NCBI GenBank assembly: GCA_903839955.1
Contig: CAIMEI010000091.1
Coordinates: 1 to 7,452, forward strand
From: Candidatus Falkowiibacteriota bacterium
GTDB taxonomy: Bacteria; Patescibacteriota; Patescibacteriia; Patescibacteriales; UBA12465
Direction of reading: 5' to 3'
DNA: 7,452 bases
Shown here piece after piece: positions 4,336 to 7,452 of this stretch (the stretch's first letter is position 1; the number at the start of each line of letters is the position of its first letter). A model generated the notes under the pieces. It ran no database searches. It saw only the letters and a list, made by a program, of their open reading frames with translations, and was not told the DNA's origin. The translations under genes were made by a program, and so were the position numbers.

Positions 4336-5484
4336 TCAGTAATTAGCTAGTTCAGCGGAAGTCACTTCGAGGATCGGCGTATGATATTTCTGCAGATCGG
4401 CCAAGTGTTGGATATGCACTTTCTTGCCGTTTTTAATGAGGTAAATATCATAGTTGTCCCAAGAGCGCAGGAGTGAACCGTCAGCATATTTCTTGACCCC
4501 CAGAACCGTCGGCGGTGAGCCAGTTGCTCCCGGCGGCTTGTTTTCCGTACCCGGGGGCTTTTTCTCGTTACTTGGCGGCTTGGCGGTGGCTGGAGATTTA
4601 TTGGCCGTTCCTGGCGGCTTGATTGCCGCTCCGGGGGGCTTATTTTCACTGCTCGGGGATTTATTAGCTGTTCCCGGAGGCTTGTTTTCATTAGCCTTAG
4701 GGAGGGACGATATCACCGAGCTATCCACATTCACAATTGTCTGCCGATGTTTGCTAAGCTCCGAGGGGCCAGCTAAATGTTGGAGCTTGCCATCGGAGAA
4801 TAAATAGACTCGCCAATCTGGGCCCCTAAGCAAAGTGCCATTGGCATATTTTTTTACTCCCAAAACAGCTTTCTTGGTGGCCGCCACTTTCCTTTTGGCA
4901 ACTGTTACTTTTTTAACGGTACTGCTTGGAGGTTTATTTTCAATCGCCGGCTCAAAAGAAGCAATCGTCGCATCGGTCACTTTCAAAACCGGACCGCGAT
5001 ATTTCGCTAGGTCAGAGGTGTTAACAATGCGCTTCAATTTGCCGCCGACCGTGACATAGATTTGACCAGCGGGATTTTTGAGCAAGGTGCCGTCGGCATA
5101 TTTTTTGACGCCCAGAACTTGTTTGGGAGCGGGATTGGTGATCGGCTCCGATAAGACTTCCGGCTTCACATTTTCCAGGGGCTTGGCGACCACTGTTTCA
5201 CAGGATTGCAGGCGCGCCGCTTGCTGGCTATCAGAAAGCGTGCACCCGGCTGGACCCTGGCTGATGATGCCACGCGTTTGATTACTGTTCATACAGGCAC
5301 CCCAATCGCCATAAGACACGGCGGAGCAATAAGTAACAATGTTCACAGTGTTGGCGCCGCCTCCTCCTCCACCACCTCCGTAACCGAAAGCAATTTTGGC
5401 ACCCAAAAAAGAACCACTTCCCATCTTGCCTGAGAGGAAAATAGCCAAGCCGACAATAACTCCGATTAAGAGTTTTTTCTTCAT
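4336..5484 (-). CDS. Secreted surface protein: TSP1-like segment, three VLGVKKYADG repeats, PPG linker
   Basis: This is a 382-aa exported protein. A signal peptide is visible: MKKK followed by a hydrophobic run (5-18), with probable cleavage in the stretch before residue 35. A run of eight glycines follows (36-43). Residues 52-95 resemble a thrombospondin type-1-like unit: YGDWGACMNSNQTR, with cysteines at 53, 64, 81 and 95. Three copies of a 55-56 residue repeat follow at 123-177, 207-261 and 327-382. Each opens VLGVKKYA(D/N)G(T/S)LL, then has (I/V)Y-hydrophobic-GK and ends in an L..(Y/H)....(L/V).V segment. A lysine-rich linker (178-206) joins copies 1 and 2; a Pro/Lys-rich linker with PPG repeats (262-326) joins copies 2 and 3. 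There is no C-terminal anchor, so it is released or held by other envelope components. Binding to a surface or glycan is an inference. The ATG at 5484 begins directly at the signal peptide. Confidence 0.88.
   Translation of the reverse strand: MKKKLLIGVIVGLAIFLSGKMGSGSFLGAKIAFGYGGGGGGGGANTVNIVTYCSAVSYGDWGACMNSNQTRGIISQGPAGCTLSDSQQAARLQSCETVVAKPLENVKPEVLSEPITNPAPKQVLGVKKYADGTLLKNPAGQIYVTVGGKLKRIVNTSDLAKYRGPVLKVTDATIASFEPAIENKPPSSTVKKVTVAKRKVAATKKAVLGVKKYANGTLLRGPDWRVYLFSDGKLQHLAGPSELSKHRQTIVNVDSSVISSLPKANENKPPGTANKSPSSENKPPGAAIKPPGTANKSPATAKPPSNEKKPPGTENKPPGATGSPPTVLGVKKYADGSLLRSWDNYDIYLIKNGKKVHIQHLADLQKYHTPILEVTSAELANY
4510..4692 (-). repeat. Degenerate in-frame repeat coding the PPG linker
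   Basis: This stretch encodes residues 265-325 of the secreted protein. The unit ENKPPG or variants (KPPGTANKSP, ENKPPGAA, KKPPGTENKPPG) recurs about six times with irregular length, and the DNA on the plus strand shows the repeated core GGCGGCTT. Such tracts change length by slippage or recombination, so the spacing between domain repeats 2 and 3 may differ between strains. Confidence 0.8.
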
Positions 5485-5496
5485 AAACGACTAGAG

Positions 5497-5532
5497 CCAG
5501 GATAAAAATATTTTATCTCCTGGTTAAGTCAA
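5497..5532 (-). promoter_or_regulatory. Candidate promoter overlapping an inverted repeat, upstream of the secreted-protein gene
   Basis: On the minus strand, TTGACT (5532-5527, overlapping the TGA stop of the upstream gene) is followed after 16 bases by TATTTT (5510-5505). This would start transcription near 5498 and give a short leader of about 14 bases. The spacer and -10 lie inside an inverted repeat (5497-5523): CCAGGA pairs with TCCTGG and TAAAA with TTTTA around a 3-base loop, with a 2-base bulge. No T-run follows on the minus strand, so a terminator is unlikely. The palindrome could be an operator over the promoter. The evidence is moderate to weak. Confidence 0.4.
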
Positions 5533-7208
5533 TTATACACCAAAACTTGGTAGAGGGACAAATTTTCGCCCCGATAAATTAGTTTTAAATTGGGGGCGGT
5601 CAAAAAAGGGTATTTTAAATAGTCGGCGGCGGCCGTTTGGTCCATCACTAAAATGTATTTGACCTTTTCACCGGCCAGCAATTTTACGGAATCTTCGGAC
5701 TTTTTCTGTTCAGCCAAAACAATATCTTGCACGCGCAAATTACCGGCATCCCGGCTTTGGCTAAAAATTCCGCCGATTTCCATGTTGTCGCCCTGAACAA
5801 TTTTATCCCCAAAAAAAGGCTTGGCCGGATTAGCAGTAATAATATTGCGGTTGAAATCCAGGGAAAAATACTGATGCCAGGGCAAAAACAGCACCTGATA
5901 GTCTCCCCGATCTTTTGCTAAAATATTTTGGGCCTGGTACCAAGAAGCCGGATACCAAACGGGCTGTATTTGGCGGGCAAAACCGCCAAACAAGGGATAG
6001 ATGTAAATAATTGGCACGAGGAACAGCGCCAGCAACAAATACTCGGAAATTTTAAGAAATTTTTGGGAAAAATAATTGGCCGCGGACAAAAAGCCATAAG
6101 CACTAAAATAGGCATAAGCCAAAACTAAGAGGCCGCTGAATTTCTGGGTGTCGCGAAAACCCCGCCAAAAACCCAGGTGGGTAAAAAGCCAGGCATTGAA
6201 AATTTTAAACGGGCCATCTCCCAGGCCGCAAGACAGAATGAAAGCGAGGACGCCAAGGACCAAGAAAAAATAAGCCTCCTGGCGGCGCTCGCGAATCGCT
6301 CGCCAGACGCCCAAGAAAACCAGACTTAATAATATCAAACCGGTGCTTAGCCAAAGGACCGGCTGGCTTTGCGGCCAAAGAAAATAATGGGCCCAGACTT
6401 CCCTTTCGCCCCAAAAGCCATAGAGAGACAAAACTTTGCCCATGACCTGCCAGCCGCCGTTGCCTGCTGTTCTAAAAACCAGCTGGTTATTGGTGTTAAA
6501 AACATTAAGCAGCGCCCCCTGGCGATTGATGAAATAAGGCAGCAGCCAATAAGAACTGGCTAGAAAAAATAAAGCTCCCAGGCTAACCACGTATTTCCCG
6601 AACCTTAATATTTCTGCCCGGCCAATCTTTTTTTGCCAATAATTTTTGCCTAATTTAAAAAAGATCACCAAAAAATAAAGGCCGCTCGCCAAAATCGCCA
6701 TCACCAAAAAATGCAGAGAAAAGACACCGATTAACAGCAGCCAAAAGAGCAAGTAAAGTAAATTTTGGCGGGAAACGGCGTGTGAAAATTTCAGGAGGTA
6801 AAAAATAAAGGCCGGCAGAAAGGCGTAGGCGCACAAATGGAGCCAGTGGCCGGCCAAAAATCTCTCATAAACAAAAGGGTTAAAAGAATAAAGCAGAGCG
6901 GCGAAATAATTAGCGCCGTATTTTTTGGGCACCGGTAAAAAACGAAGTGCCAGATAAAACAAGCCGAAAAATAAAGCGACGAGAATAATTTTTTCGATTA
7001 CCCAGCCCGAGAGAAAGAGATTCAAGAATCTCAACAAATACATCAGCGGTAAAGTATTAGTGAATTGGCCGCCGGCCAGAAAAGAAGTGATGCGAGGAGA
7101 AAAAACCATGTCCAGGGTCAAGATGTAGCCGGGTAAAAGCATTTGCCAAAGAACAACTAGGCAAAATAGAGCGGAAGCGAGCAAATTATTTTTTAGGTCC
7201 TTGGACAT
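5529..7208 (-). CDS. Polytopic GT-C-like membrane glycosyltransferase
   Basis: This 559-aa integral membrane protein has about 10-11 hydrophobic helices between residues 9 and 404, followed by a soluble, probably extracytoplasmic C-terminal domain of about 155 residues. The first loop after helix 1 reads PGYILTLDMVF with an acidic residue (D33), where GT-C enzymes carry their catalytic Asp/Glu. FNPFVYERFLAGH (109-121) and RGFRDTQKFSGLL match the pattern of GT-C-like and YfhO-like membrane proteins. The C-terminal domain contains VLFLPWHQYFSLDF and GDNMEIGGIFSQS. GT-C enzymes use lipid-linked sugars on the outer face of the membrane; the substrate here is unknown, and a non-enzymatic role is possible. 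The start ATG at 7208 is 5 bases after the stop of the upstream membrane gene, so the two are co-transcribed. The secreted-protein gene follows after 44 bases. Confidence 0.8.
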   Translation of the reverse strand: MSKDLKNNLLASALFCLVVLWQMLLPGYILTLDMVFSPRITSFLAGGQFTNTLPLMYLLRFLNLFLSGWVIEKIILVALFFGLFYLALRFLPVPKKYGANYFAALLYSFNPFVYERFLAGHWLHLCAYAFLPAFIFYLLKFSHAVSRQNLLYLLFWLLLIGVFSLHFLVMAILASGLYFLVIFFKLGKNYWQKKIGRAEILRFGKYVVSLGALFFLASSYWLLPYFINRQGALLNVFNTNNQLVFRTAGNGGWQVMGKVLSLYGFWGEREVWAHYFLWPQSQPVLWLSTGLILLSLVFLGVWRAIRERRQEAYFFLVLGVLAFILSCGLGDGPFKIFNAWLFTHLGFWRGFRDTQKFSGLLVLAYAYFSAYGFLSAANYFSQKFLKISEYLLLALFLVPIIYIYPLFGGFARQIQPVWYPASWYQAQNILAKDRGDYQVLFLPWHQYFSLDFNRNIITANPAKPFFGDKIVQGDNMEIGGIFSQSRDAGNLRVQDIVLAEQKKSEDSVKLLAGEKVKYILVMDQTAAADYLKYPFLTAPNLKLIYRGENLSLYQVLVYN

Positions 7209-7213
7209 AAACT

Positions 7214-7452
7214 TTAGATATCTTTAATTTCTGGCAGCCGCCTTTTCTTCGCCAAATAGCTCAGGCCGGAGCGGGCTAATTCCAGAGTAATCGCGAGGGC
7301 TAAAAAATAATAAGCGCCCGCGGCCATTTTTTCGGCCAGCAAATCCTGCTTGGTAATCAAAAAGGCGGAACAATACAGCAAAGAAGCCAGCGCTGCCAGG
7401 ACCAGCAAGCGACTGTCCCAAGAGTAGACCAGAAAAAACAAAAAAATCGTGA
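7214..7452 (-). CDS. Membrane protein, C-terminal part (5' end outside window)
   Basis: The frame is open from the right window edge and ends with TAA at 7214-7216; about 79 residues are visible. A TTG at 7441 could serve as a start, but the frame continues before it (T-I-F-L-F), so the gene is treated as cut. Two hydrophobic helices are seen (about LLVLAALASLLYCSAFLI and AAGAYYFLALAITLEL), then a basic, probably cytoplasmic tail LAKKRRLPEIKDI. The family cannot be named from this fragment. The 5-base gap to the GT-C-like gene suggests coupled translation and a joint role in envelope or glycan synthesis. Confidence 0.75.
   Translation of the reverse strand, partial: TIFLFFLVYSWDSRLLVLAALASLLYCSAFLITKQDLLAEKMAAGAYYFLALAITLELARSGLSYLAKKRRLPEIKDI

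Noticed and set aside
4454..5433. Open plus-strand frames opposite the secreted-protein gene
   Set aside because: They are shadows of the GC-rich, repeat-rich minus-strand gene, which has a signal peptide and clear domain repeats.

Overview
The window looks like a chromosomal piece of a small-genome bacterium of the Candidate Phyla Radiation (Patescibacteria), probably near the Parcubacteria. This is an inference from overall style: moderate GC with A/T-rich leaders, very short gaps, several orphan small proteins with no recognisable family, a secreted protein with repeats opening VLGVKKYADG and a thrombospondin-like WGxC...QTR segment, and a GT-C-like membrane protein. The long reading frames carry no internal TGA and genes end in TAA, TGA and TAG, so the standard bacterial code applies. 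None of the seven visible start codons has a convincing Shine-Dalgarno sequence.

Plus strand, 1-3535: four compact transcription units in a row. The first (1-465) is cut by the window edge. The next three each start from nearly the same promoter: TTGAC(A/G), a 17-base spacer that begins AAAATAA and has GTG before its last base, then a -10 box. They encode an orphan 114-aa protein (593-937), a 367-aa two-domain protein (1156-2259), and a coupled pair of orphan proteins of 181 and 127 aa (2549-3094, 3097-3480). Every unit ends in an intrinsic terminator. The second and third of these promoters are followed by leaders that each hold a long near-perfect hairpin (1078-1139 and 2481-2524) just before the start codon, and they also share a short GCYCCTTAAAAA box.

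The 367-aa protein is the most unusual gene. Its N-terminal half is an alpha/beta hydrolase whose nucleophile serine is replaced by glycine. Its C-terminal ~115 residues resemble the DUF4406/DUF7768 group of nucleoside 2-deoxyribosyltransferase-like domains, and there too the expected catalytic glutamate appears to be missing. This suggests a binding or sensing protein rather than an enzyme.

Plus strand, 3547-4285: a class I SAM-dependent methyltransferase gene with its own, different promoter. It meets the minus-strand genes at a bidirectional terminator (4299-4332).

Minus strand, 7452-4336, read right to left: the end of a membrane protein gene (cut by the window edge), a 559-aa polytopic GT-C-like membrane protein, and a 382-aa secreted protein with a Gly8 run, a thrombospondin-like segment, three copies of a ~55-residue repeat and a PPG-rich linker. 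Together they look like a cell-envelope or surface locus. The functions of the plus-strand orphan genes, and any link between them and the surface locus, cannot be settled from sequence alone.
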